The notes below the pieces were generated by a model. It was given only the letters and a program-made list of their open reading frames with translations. It searched no databases and was not told where the DNA came from. A program made the position numbers and the translations under genes. A stretch of DNA of 64,000 nucleotides from JAICMB01 sp035295125 (GTDB lineage: Bacteria > Acidobacteriota > Terriglobia > Bryobacterales > Bryobacteraceae), in assembly GCA_035295125.1 (NCBI GenBank), contig DATGJP010000080.1:241511-305510 (forward strand). Reading direction: 5' to 3'. Below are positions 1 through 8,489 of this stretch, piece after piece; position 1 is the stretch's first letter; each line of letters begins with the position of its first letter.

Positions 1-2176
1 CGCTGACTCGGATCAAGTAGTCGTACGGATCGACACGCTGCCGCAGGTACAACGTGTTCTTCGGGTCTTCCTTCCACAGCTCATCCCGAATCGTCCGCGC
101 CTCCTCCAGGGCAGTGCGTGCACTAGCGATGTCCCCGCTGCCGCGTAGATTATCACCGAGCGCAATCAGCACCGATGACCGGGCGTTACGGCTCGCAGGG
201 AGCTTCCTGTTGTCAGCGGAAAGCCCGTCCAGCACGCTATACGCCTGACGGTAAATTTGCGCCGCAGCCGCAGCGTCCTGCAGTTCGACAAGATTGCCCA
301 TCATTTTCAGGGTCATCGCAAGCTGCCGGACCGCGCTCGCATCACCGGGACGAAGACGAACCGCTGCCTCGGCGTGTTCCTTCGCGGTACGCAGAGCCGG
401 CAGCGAACGATCCAACGCGCGAGGTGTGATATATCCCTGCGGAAAGCTGAGAGCAAGCGCGAGAGATTCGAAGACGGAGGAGGCCTGCAAGCGGACCCCA
501 AAGTCGTTGGGCCAACGTTGGGCCAGGCTGGATATGTCCCTCGTTGCACCCTCAATCAACTGAACGCCTTCCCCGGTCTCGGAACCGAACCCGACAGTCT
601 GCCCGAGTTCATTCTTCGCCTTCGCAAGCGCGAGGTTCGCCTGTAGGTTGCTCTTGTCTTCGCTGGCCGGCTCGAGGATCGCAATGGCCTTGCGATACGT
701 CTCCTTTGCCTTGGCCAGATCGCCAAGATTGTTCTGACTCGGATGGCCAAGCAAGGACGCGAGCCGTAAATACCCTTCCCCAACCTCGGTACGAAGCGTC
801 GGATCGCTCATTCTCTCGGCCGACAGGCGATCGAGGTATTCCAGCGAGTGCTTCACCATGTCCGCCTGAACCGGTGTCGATCCCGCCAGTGCCCCGATCG
901 ACTGCGTCAGGTCGAACATGACGTATCGTGCCAATGAGCGCGTCTGCGCGAAGCGCCGCTCCGCGATCCGCGATTCCCACCATGTACCCGCTACGCCGGC
1001 GGCCAGCGAAAACGCGATCACACACCCGGACGCCACGCCCACTTTGTGACGAAGAGTGAATTTCCAGGCTCGCCGCAAAGGACCCGCCGGCGACGCCAGA
1101 ATGGGAACACCCGCCAGGTGGCGGCGAACGTCATCCGCAAACTGTTCCACGGAAGCATAACGAGCCGCCAGATCCTTCGACAGTGCTTTTGAGACGATGG
1201 CACTCAGATCGCCGCGCAGCTTTCGCTTTAAGCTCGGCAGGGTCTCCCCTTGCGCCTGCGCCGCCGATTCAGAAGCCGCGTCCTCCAGGCGCAACGGCTC
1301 GACAGAGACGACTCTCTCCACGATAATCGCGGGACTATTCTCCTCTCCCCCGCCGAAAGGCCGCGCGCCACTCAGCAACTCGAACAGAATGACGCCCAGC
1401 GAGTAGATATCGGCGGCAACAGTCGGCGGCTGACCGCGCAACAGCTCCGGGCTGGCATAAAGAGGTGTAACGAACAGGTTCGACGTCAGCGTGGCTGCGC
1501 CTGCTTCCGCCAATAACGTGCGGGCGACGCCAAAGTCGAGGAGTTTGGGCTCGCCCGACCCTGTTACCAGGATATTCGCGGGCTTGAGATCGCGATGAAC
1601 AATCAGCTTTTGATGAGCGAAGCTGACCGCTGCAGTCACTTTCAGAAACAACTCCAGGCGGCCGCGAACCGGAAGTGCGCGACGATCGCACCACGAATCG
1701 ATGCGCTCCCCATCCACGTATTCCATCACCAGGTACGGCATGCCATCCGCCGACACGCCGCTATCGAGGAACGACGCGATATTCGGATGGTTCAGCTCCG
1801 CCAGGATCTGGCGTTCCCTGCGAAATCGTTCTGCAAAAACCTCCGACCAGAACACCGCCGGAATAACCTTGATTGCCACTTGCTGCCGGACGTCGTCGTC
1901 CTCGCGCGTCGCAAGAAAAACAGTGCCCATGCCTCCAGCGCCGATTTTTTCGCGCGCTTGATAAACGCCGAAATGCGGTAGCCGCACAATAGAAGAGGAG
2001 TCGCCGGTGTGAATCGCCGCGTCAGCCGATAGCAACTTCTCAAGCTCGCTCTTGAGATTGTCGTCCGCGCCACACTCTCGATCGAGATAAGCTGCCCTGT
2101 CAGGCCCCGGAACGATGCGGACAGCCTCATCGAAAAGCTTTGCGAGCCGTTGAAACGATTCGTGCGAAGAGGCCAT
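1..2176 (-). CDS. Serine/threonine protein kinase with C-terminal TPR-like region (3' end outside window)
   Basis: The reading frame is open from an ATG at 2176 to the window edge, giving about 725 residues without a stop. The kinase domain spans roughly residues 70-340. It has a glycine loop (GAGGMGTVF), the ATP-binding Lys in VAIK (about K103), the catalytic loop HRDLKPANIL (about D196) and DFG. One membrane segment follows near residue 375-395, then an alanine-rich helical region with tetratricopeptide-like periodicity, so the sensor part is predicted outside the membrane. The start lies 32 bases after the stop of the ECF sigma factor, so the two are probably cotranscribed. Sigma factor plus TPR kinase is a recurrent acidobacterial pair, and I infer that they form one signalling module. 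The substrate is unknown. Confidence 0.93.
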   Translation of the reverse strand, partial: MASSHESFQRLAKLFDEAVRIVPGPDRAAYLDRECGADDNLKSELEKLLSADAAIHTGDSSSIVRLPHFGVYQAREKIGAGGMGTVFLATREDDDVRQQVAIKVIPAVFWSEVFAERFRRERQILAELNHPNIASFLDSGVSADGMPYLVMEYVDGERIDSWCDRRALPVRGRLELFLKVTAAVSFAHQKLIVHRDLKPANILVTGSGEPKLLDFGVARTLLAEAGAATLTSNLFVTPLYASPELLRGQPPTVAADIYSLGVILFELLSGARPFGGGEENSPAIIVERVVSVEPLRLEDAASESAAQAQGETLPSLKRKLRGDLSAIVSKALSKDLAARYASVEQFADDVRRHLAGVPILASPAGPLRRAWKFTLRHKVGVASGCVIAFSLAAGVAGTWWESRIAERRFAQTRSLARYVMFDLTQSIGALAGSTPVQADMVKHSLEYLDRLSAERMSDPTLRTEVGEGYLRLASLLGHPSQNNLGDLAKAKETYRKAIAILEPASEDKSNLQANLALAKAKNELGQTVGFGSETGEGVQLIEGATRDISSLAQRWPNDFGVRLQASSVFESLALALSFPQGYITPRALDRSLPALRTAKEHAEAAVRLRPGDASAVRQLAMTLKMMGNLVELQDAAAAAQIYRQAYSVLDGLSADNRKLPASRNARSSVLIALGDNLRGSGDIASARTALEEARTIRDELWKEDPKNTLYLRQRVDPYDYLIRVS

Positions 2177-2208
2177 ATTTGAAACGCGCAAACCCTAGTG
2201 AAAACCCG

Positions 2209-2793
2209 TCACGAAGAGACGGGATGGAGACGCTGGCGCAGCCAGGCCAGCGAAAAACGAAGGTCCCGCTCGACACTCGAAGGCGAAACACCCAGTGTCG
2301 CTGCGATTTCCTCCACCGTGCACCCGAGAAAGTAACGCAACTCTATCGCCCGGGCCTTGTCACCATCGAAAGCAGCCAGTTCATTCAGGGCGCCCTCTAA
2401 ATCCAAGGTCCGGACCATTTCCGCACTTCCATCGATCCAGGCCAGTTCCGGATTCAGAGGAACGTGGTCCAGCGACATACCGCGTTTGGCGGCATTGAGT
2501 CTCCGAGCGTGATCGATCAGAATACGGCGCATCAGCCGGGCTGCGAACGTAAAAAAGTGCGCCCGGTCGCGAAGGCTGATCCGGTTGGTTCGAAGAAGCT
2601 GCTGGAAAGCCTCATGGACGAGCGCGGTCGGTTGTAGCGTATGATCTTCCCGTTCTCTGCGAAGCAGCCCCGCCGCGACGTGGCGTAGCTGATCGTACAC
2701 GAGCGGGGTGAGCTGTTCCAGCGCCGCGGAATCGCCGGCCGACCATCGCTCCAACCAAAGCGTTACCTCGCCCTGGGCAGAGGAACCGTCCAT
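2209..2793 (-). CDS. ECF-type RNA polymerase sigma factor (TIGR02999-like)
   Basis: A 194-residue protein with sigma region 2 (LVYDQLRHVA, then the ALVHEAFQQLL and FFTFAARLMRRILIDHAR segments) and region 4 with a helix-turn-helix (CTVEEIAATLGVSPSSVERD). The length and the wording of these segments match the ECF family that accompanies kinases in Acidobacteria and Planctomycetes. ATG 2793 is preferred because the family N-terminus begins close to the EVTLWLERW segment. In-frame ATGs at 2811 and 2820 are alternatives, and the open frame further upstream runs into an IS relic. It probably directs transcription of a small regulon under control of the downstream kinase. Confidence 0.9.
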   Translation of the reverse strand: MDGSSAQGEVTLWLERWSAGDSAALEQLTPLVYDQLRHVAAGLLRREREDHTLQPTALVHEAFQQLLRTNRISLRDRAHFFTFAARLMRRILIDHARRLNAAKRGMSLDHVPLNPELAWIDGSAEMVRTLDLEGALNELAAFDGDKARAIELRYFLGCTVEEIAATLGVSPSSVERDLRFSLAWLRQRLHPVSS

Positions 2794-2891
2794 GATTAGG
2801 CAGCTTATCATGGACGCCATTCTTCGACTTACCTTCTCAGCGTTGCGGAATGGCTGGGTAGTGCTTGCCTGAACCCTGGCAAATAAGATGG

Positions 2892-3002
2892 GGTTCTGTA
2901 TTTCTTCGCCACACTCGACGGGCTCCCGAAGGAGTCCTGGCGATCTACAAGCTGCGCTGGAATATAGAGACCGATTTGCGCAGCTTGAAGAGCAGGCTTG
3001 AC
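2892..3002 (+). pseudogene. Relic of an IS4-type transposase
   Basis: On the plus strand the segment at 2940-3002 reads AIYKLRWNIETDLRSLKSRL, which strongly resembles the YRxRWxIExDxRSLK segment around the last acidic residue of IS4-family DDE transposases. The frame stops shortly after, at about 3015, and no rest of the transposase is visible. A second stretch at about 3077-3140 in another frame (EINDFWKSWPSWLPFFR) might be a piece of a different transposase, but this is weak. The whole gap 2794-3252 holds nothing else recognisable. Confidence 0.45.
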
Positions 3003-3252
3003 GCCCCGTCAACTTAGCTTCTCCGCCGGACAAGACGCCGTAATGGCCGAGTGCCCTATTTGCAGCGCCTCAAGCCGAATTCCACCAGGAAATCAATGAT
3101 TTCTGGAAGTCGTGGCCCTCCTGGCTGCCGTTTTTTCGATGTGCGGCGCGCCGGCCGAAAATCCGCCGGCGAGTTGTCCCGCAGGAGCCCAAATTCCGGC
3201 GAGTCCAACAGGCTTGCCCCTCGGCCTACCCAGCGCTAGACTGACGGCGAAG

Positions 3253-4854
3253 ATGACAAAGGCTTGTATCCTGTGGTTCGTCTCCATCGGCAGCAGCGGT
3301 TTGCTCACAGCCGCTACCTGCGAGGGTCTCGCGACCCTCTCGCTCCCGAACACGACCATAGCGACTGCCGTTTCCGTACCGTCCGGCCCGTTCACCGCCC
3401 CCGACGGTACAACCTTCCCCTACCTCCCCGCTTTCTGCCGGATCTCCGGCTCCATCGCTCCCGCCAGCGATTCCGACATCCAGTTCGAGGTCTGGATGCC
3501 CGCCTCGGGCTGGAACAGCCGTTTCGCGGGCGCCGATAATGGCGGTTTCGGTGGATCTATCAATTTCGGCAAGATCGGCGACGCTCTGAGTCACAACTAT
3601 GCCGCCGCTTCCACCGACACTGGTCATCGGGCCGGTTACCTTGGCGTGCTGGACGCCAGTTGGGCGGCTGGCCATCCCGAGAAGGTTGTCGATTTCGGCT
3701 ATCGCGCTATCCATGAAACGGCGCAGAAGGCGCAGGCCATCGTCACCGCGTTCTATGGTCATCCGCCAGCTCATTCCTACTTCGAGGGCTGCTCGAACGG
3801 GGGGCGTCAGGCCCTTATGGAAGCTCAGCGCTATCCCGCCGATTACGATGGCATCATCGCGGGCGCCTCCGCTTACAACTGGACACATCTGATGTCCTCC
3901 GCTTTATGGGACAACCAGGCGCTCGCGCAGAGCTACCTGCCGCCCTCGAAGCTGACCGCGATCGAAGCCGCCGCGATGGCCGCTTGTGATGCTCTGGATG
4001 GGGTCGTAGACGGCGTCATCGACGATCCGCGCAAATGCCATTTCGACCCATCCGCCATTCTCTGTCAAGGCGCCGAGACCGATGCATGTCTTACCATGCC
4101 CCAGATCGCCACATTGCGTAAACTGTACGCCGGCCCGGTGAACTCGGGCGGCGCACAGGTATTCCCGGGATATCCGGTCGGCGGTCAAACCGGATCGAAT
4201 GGCTGGCCCTTGTGGATCACCGGCCCGACGCCAGGGACCGGAGCTATGTTCTATTTCGGGTATTTCTTCTTCAGCGATGTAGTATATGGCAACCCGTCCT
4301 GGAATCCTCTGACCTTCAGTATCGAAACCGATGTGGCTACCGCCGACAGTGCGACCGCAGCCACTCTGAACGCGATCGATCCTGACTTGACGGCATTCCG
4401 CGAGCGCGGCGGCAAGCTCATCCTCTTTCACGGCTGGAGCGATCCCGCTGTCTCCGCACTGAGTTCAATTGACTATTACGAAAATGTCATCGCGAAACTC
4501 CGCCGGCCACGCGAGCCTTCGCCCGTCCGCCTCTTTCTCGCGCCGGGAATGCAGCATTGCGAAAACGGTCCCGGCCCGGACAGCTTCGGTCAAAACGGGT
4601 TCGATGGCGGCGACCCTCAATACGACCTGGAAGCGGCCCTGGAACTCTGGGTGGAGCAAGGCATCACGCCAGAAAGAATCGTCGCTACCAGGTACATTCA
4701 GGACCTCGATCCGTCGAGCGGCGTGTTACGTACCCGGCCTCTGTGCGCCTATCCCGCATTTGCCCGCTGGACGGGTAGCGGAAGCTCTGACGATGCAGCC
4801 AATTTTGATTGCGTGAGAACTGGGCCTCGCCGACACGCTCTTGGCGGCAAGTGA
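3253..4854 (+). CDS. Tannase/feruloyl esterase family alpha/beta hydrolase
   Basis: A 533-residue secreted esterase. ATG 3253 is chosen because it is followed by a signal peptide (residues 1-22). The open frame upstream belongs to the IS relic region. The CS-D-HC motif of the tannase family is complete: Cys180-Ser181 in EGCSNGGR, Asp397 in GWSDPAVS and His435-Cys436 in GMQHCENG. The serine, aspartate and histidine form the catalytic triad, and in known members the two cysteines form a disulfide. Family substrates are gallate or ferulate esters and related aromatic esters, so a role in breaking down plant phenolics is likely. The exact substrate cannot be told. It stands alone, without an obvious operon. 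Confidence 0.93.
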   Translation: MTKACILWFVSIGSSGLLTAATCEGLATLSLPNTTIATAVSVPSGPFTAPDGTTFPYLPAFCRISGSIAPASDSDIQFEVWMPASGWNSRFAGADNGGFGGSINFGKIGDALSHNYAAASTDTGHRAGYLGVLDASWAAGHPEKVVDFGYRAIHETAQKAQAIVTAFYGHPPAHSYFEGCSNGGRQALMEAQRYPADYDGIIAGASAYNWTHLMSSALWDNQALAQSYLPPSKLTAIEAAAMAACDALDGVVDGVIDDPRKCHFDPSAILCQGAETDACLTMPQIATLRKLYAGPVNSGGAQVFPGYPVGGQTGSNGWPLWITGPTPGTGAMFYFGYFFFSDVVYGNPSWNPLTFSIETDVATADSATAATLNAIDPDLTAFRERGGKLILFHGWSDPAVSALSSIDYYENVIAKLRRPREPSPVRLFLAPGMQHCENGPGPDSFGQNGFDGGDPQYDLEAALELWVEQGITPERIVATRYIQDLDPSSGVLRTRPLCAYPAFARWTGSGSSDDAANFDCVRTGPRRHALGGK

Positions 4855-5073
4855 GCCCGGTGCCCGTGAACGATTCATCCCCAGGCTGGACCGGTTGATG
4901 CGCGCGTAAGACGGGAATGGACTCTTGCGATATCCTTTCAAGAGTCGGTAGAAGTTTGGTTGTGCCGCTGCGTACTCACTGGAACGACCATGAAACAACT
5001 CAATGCTTCAAGTCACTAAGGTAGGTAGGAAGAGTTTTTGTAGAGCTGGTCACATTTAGTTTGGAGGTTCACG

Positions 5074-5586
5074 ATGAGTTTCAATGTCTTTGCAGCCGGA
5101 AGCGGGAGTTTCCATTATCAAAAAGACGGCTTTATCGATGGCGGCGACTTCGTCCCCATGAAAGTGGTATCCACATTGATGACAATGGACCTTTCCGTTT
5201 CGGGAGGTGCAAATGCATACATCAGTTACAAAACGCCTGGCATCACCGACTTAATGGAAACCATGGCGACCATGGAGTTTCTCCACACTCTAAACGATGC
5301 TGTCTGCTTTTTAGCTATGTGCGCTGACGCAAGTGACGGCTGGATCTCACTCTCCTGCACCAAGTCTCACGTCCTCTGGCCCGATACCAAGTCATTCGCA
5401 CGTTATAACTTTTGGCCCGGCGACAACCCAGGTGCGGAATTCATCAAGCTCATCGGGAAGGGTTTGCAAGATACCGACTTCGATAACTGGGGCACACTTG
5501 CCGCGCTGTCAATCGTGCTTGCAAAATACTACGATCAGATCGGTCAGAACGACAGGCCGATGATCAACATCATGTTGGATCGATGA
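5074..5586 (+). CDS. Unknown 170-residue soluble protein
   Basis: A convincing gene: ATG 5074 follows TTTGGAGG with good spacing, and no other ORF competes over most of its length. The protein has no signal peptide or membrane segment. The N-terminal half is rich in beta-type residues and glycine (AAGSGSFHYQKDGFIDGGDF). The C-terminal half looks helical and carries a tryptophan-rich stretch (NFWPGDNPGAEFIKLIGKGL). I recognise no family. It is convergent with the YcaQ-like gene and follows the tannase after about 220 bases in which I see nothing. Function unknown. Confidence 0.75.
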   Translation: MSFNVFAAGSGSFHYQKDGFIDGGDFVPMKVVSTLMTMDLSVSGGANAYISYKTPGITDLMETMATMEFLHTLNDAVCFLAMCADASDGWISLSCTKSHVLWPDTKSFARYNFWPGDNPGAEFIKLIGKGLQDTDFDNWGTLAALSIVLAKYYDQIGQNDRPMINIMLDR

Positions 5587-5729
5587 TCCGACGTAGTCAC
5601 GAATCACGTCCGAAAAAACACACGCTGCTTGAATCCGCCGCCGTCGCCGCGCGTCGCGGCAATCCGCCACCATAAGGGCGGTATCGCTCACCTGCCGGAT
5701 CTGATCGGCCAGTTCGGAGTCATGATTCA

Positions 5730-7046
5730 TTATTGAGAAATCCGGGCGACCGCTTTAGAAGCACCGGATGTCGGCACTTTCGAAGCCCGCTGCTTCAGGC
5801 TCCGCCGTAGCGCGGCCGTGAGGTCTCCGCGTTCGCCCGCTTCGATCCGGTCAAGCTGGAGCCACTCCTGCATCCGGCGAAGTTCGCTGGCGAGTTCCGG
5901 GACCACGCGCCGGGGGTCCTGTTTGGGCTCCAGAAAAGCACTCTGCACCATGAGGATCTTGTTGGCGCGGTCTGCCTTGAGGTCACAGCGCGCGACGAGG
6001 TTCTGACCAAGCAGAAATGGACAGACGTAGTAACCGTACACCCGCTTTGGCGGAGGCGTGTACATCTCTATCGAATACTTCATGCCAAATAGCCGCTTCA
6101 GTCGCCCGCGGTCCCACACAAGCGAATCAAACGGCGTTACCAGTCCACAAGCCTCGACGCCTGGTCGAACACGGGCATCGGGATGCATATAGGCTTGCTC
6201 GTTCCACGTTTCCACACGAACCGGGACGAGCCGTTTTTCCTCCACGAGTTCAGCGGCAAGCCGCTTGGAGATCGATTTGGCACGCCGGCTGCCTGGATCC
6301 TTTGACCAGGTCCAGATAGGTCCCGGAGGCAGCCGGTCACGCCAACTGTCGATATCGAAGTAGCCGATGAAATCGTCGATCGTTCCAACGCCGTGGGCTC
6401 TGGCCCCAAGACAGATCAACTGCTTCATCGCCTCTTCCCGGGGCGGCATGGGCGCGTCGAGTGCGGCCTGCGGGATGACACGTTCAGCAATGTCATAAAG
6501 ACGCTCGAAGCCGCGACGTCCTGCGATGGCCACGAGTCCGGCGTCGTACAAATGTTCGAGCGCTGCCTTCCCGTTGCTTGATCCCCACCAGCTCCACCAT
6601 CCCGTTGCCCGCTTGCCCGGGTCCGAGAGTTCTCCGGCGGCAATTGGGCCTCGCTCGACGACTTCGGCATAGACTTTTGCCAGGTAGCAGCCACCCTCCG
6701 ACCGCATATATTCCTGAGTGTGCCCGGTGTGCTTGTGCATGCGATACCGCACAAGTGGGTACAGCGAGACCGGCATCAGGCACGCCGCGTGTCCCCAGTA
6801 TTCGAAGAACTCGCGCTTTTGGTACGCGAGGCGGTCGAGCATTTCAATTGGATATGGACCGAGGCGCGCGAATGCCGGGACATAATGGGCCCGGACCAGC
6901 ACGTTCACCGAGTCAATTTGGAAGGCATGCAGCCGCTTTCCAAGGTTGCGCACGTGCGCGAGCGTGGGTTTCAAGGGCCTGGCGCCAAAACCTTGTGAAG
7001 CGATGGCAAGGGAGCGGGCCTCAACCAATGAAAGCGTGAGCGACAT
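5730..7046 (-). CDS. ycaQ: YcaQ/AlkX-like winged-helix DNA glycosylase
   Basis: A 438-residue protein of the HTH_42 / YcaQ family, which removes alkylated or cross-linked bases from DNA. The N-terminal segment HAFQIDSVNVL contains the Gln-Ile-Asp triplet (about residues 43-45). This corresponds to the catalytic QxD motif of YcaQ-type enzymes; the AlkZ branch has QxQ. Winged-helix segments follow (QKREFFEYWGHAACLMP, and DAGLVAIAGRRGFERLYD). Length is normal for the family. ATG 7046 is kept because the family N-terminus begins close to the LSLVEARSLAI helix. The gene is divergent from the saccharopine-dehydrogenase-like gene with 139 bases between them. Confidence 0.9.
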   Translation of the reverse strand: MSLTLSLVEARSLAIASQGFGARPLKPTLAHVRNLGKRLHAFQIDSVNVLVRAHYVPAFARLGPYPIEMLDRLAYQKREFFEYWGHAACLMPVSLYPLVRYRMHKHTGHTQEYMRSEGGCYLAKVYAEVVERGPIAAGELSDPGKRATGWWSWWGSSNGKAALEHLYDAGLVAIAGRRGFERLYDIAERVIPQAALDAPMPPREEAMKQLICLGARAHGVGTIDDFIGYFDIDSWRDRLPPGPIWTWSKDPGSRRAKSISKRLAAELVEEKRLVPVRVETWNEQAYMHPDARVRPGVEACGLVTPFDSLVWDRGRLKRLFGMKYSIEMYTPPPKRVYGYYVCPFLLGQNLVARCDLKADRANKILMVQSAFLEPKQDPRRVVPELASELRRMQEWLQLDRIEAGERGDLTAALRRSLKQRASKVPTSGASKAVARISQ

Positions 7047-7185
7047 GGCCTGGCAGGATCCGGTTCCGATCTGTTCGAGGTTACCAAACCGCGGACATGA
7101 CCTGCTGCTCGCTCTGCATTTCGTCTAAGACTCCACGCGGGCAGTTAAACTGAAGGGTTCAGAACATCCTGCGAGGTTTGGAGCG

Positions 7186-8295
7186 TTGAGTCAAAGTGTG
7201 ACTTTCGGCATTGTGGGCGGCTATGGCGCGACGGGAAGAGTCGTTCTATCGGAGCTGTTGAAGACCACGGATGCCGAACTTCGCATTGGCGGGCGTGACC
7301 CGGCCAAGCTTCAGTCGTTGGCAGCGGAATCCGGTAGCAGGGTATCCGCGGAGCATCTGGATGTCCTGGATGACAGTTCGTTGGATAAGTTTTGTCGCCG
7401 CTGCTCGACCATCGTCAACTGCGGCGGGCCTGTAATCCTGCTGCAGGACCGCGTTGCCCAAGCCGCCTTTCGTGCGCATTGCCACTATATCGACCCCGCA
7501 GGCATGTCAGTCGTAAAGGAACGCATGCTTCCCCGCGCCACGGAAATAGCGGATCTCGGATTATCGTTTGTTGTCTCTGCCGGATGGGCGCCTGGCATTA
7601 CCGAGTTTCTTCCCATCCATGCTTATACGCAGGCGAAAACCAAAATGGATTCGATCGAGTCGGTGGAGGTGTACTTCTCCGACTCGGGTGAGTGGTCCGA
7701 CAATGCCTTGCGGGATGGCGCTTCGTACATCCGCAGCACGGGCGTCTCCAGGCAGGGCTATTTCCGCGAAGGAGCATGGGTTCGCGCCAGGATATCGGAG
7801 GCCTCTCGCAAAGTCGATCTGGGCGCCCCGATTGGCCTCCGCCGCTTCAGCTTGTTTTCCATGCCGGAACTGAACGAGGTGGGCCGCGGGCTCACGGATT
7901 GCGACTTCCGGACCTACTCATACCTGTCTGGCTTCCGGAATGCAATTGCTGCAATCGTGATTGCCGTTGTGCCTATCTCTGAGAAATCAGGCGTGCGACT
8001 GCTACGGAATATCTTTAGGCGAAACCGCTTGCCGGTCGCCGGCTTCGTGGTGGTCCACGTGACTGGCCGTTCTCAGGGCCGAAGCGCTGTCCTGAGATCT
8101 CACATCGTATTTCACGCTGGGCGCGCCTACTGGATGAACGGAGTTGCGCTGGCCACCGTTGCCCGTTTGGCCTCGGCTGGGAAAGGCGTCCACGCCGGCG
8201 TCCACTTTCTGCCCGAAGCCGTGGACTTAATCGAGTTTATGGGCGAGCTGCGAAATGCCGGTGTCGAGCACACTGAAACCTTCGGGGCCGAATGA
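7186..8295 (+). CDS. Saccharopine dehydrogenase-like NAD(P)-binding protein
   Basis: A 369-residue protein with an N-terminal Rossmann fold (GIVGGYGATGR, residues 8-18) followed by IGGRDPAKL, the pattern of saccharopine-dehydrogenase-type reductases. The segments IVNCGGPVILLQDRVAQAA and YIDPAGM also fit this family, which includes trans-acting enoyl reductases. The predicted start is TTG 7186, with GAGG about ten bases upstream. A hydrophobic stretch near residues 245-265 (NAIAAIVIAVVPI) may touch the membrane. Substrate unknown. Confidence 0.85.
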   Translation: MSQSVTFGIVGGYGATGRVVLSELLKTTDAELRIGGRDPAKLQSLAAESGSRVSAEHLDVLDDSSLDKFCRRCSTIVNCGGPVILLQDRVAQAAFRAHCHYIDPAGMSVVKERMLPRATEIADLGLSFVVSAGWAPGITEFLPIHAYTQAKTKMDSIESVEVYFSDSGEWSDNALRDGASYIRSTGVSRQGYFREGAWVRARISEASRKVDLGAPIGLRRFSLFSMPELNEVGRGLTDCDFRTYSYLSGFRNAIAAIVIAVVPISEKSGVRLLRNIFRRNRLPVAGFVVVHVTGRSQGRSAVLRSHIVFHAGRAYWMNGVALATVARLASAGKGVHAGVHFLPEAVDLIEFMGELRNAGVEHTETFGAE

Positions 8296-8344
8296 ATAAC
8301 AGGCTGCGACCCCGCCGGACGGAGGCAGCCGAGCGGTCATTTGC

Positions 8345-8386
8345 GGCGCAGGCGGTTTCGCCTGTGCATCCTTCCACAAATGTCAG
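8345..8386. repeat. Dispersed palindromic repeat, copy at 8345
   Basis: The core GCAGGCGGTTTCGCCTGTGC (8348-8367) is an imperfect palindrome, followed by ATCCTTCCACA and TGTCAG. The copy at 45688-45728 is nearly identical over the same 40 bases. It lies in the gap after the reductase gene and has no coding function. Confidence 0.85.
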
Positions 8387-8489
8387 AATATTCGCGGGGC
8401 GCGAAGAGTCAGCGACTGCGTAATACCACGAAGAATCAATGGCTGCGAGCCCACCTGGGGCGCAAAGCGCGGCTCTGTTTCAGGTGCGG

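Noticed and set aside
5509..5730. 73-residue ORF starting within the YcaQ stop (TAATG) on the minus strand
   Set aside because: The start overlap looks like translational coupling, but the product has no recognisable domain and runs into the opposite gene at 5074-5586.
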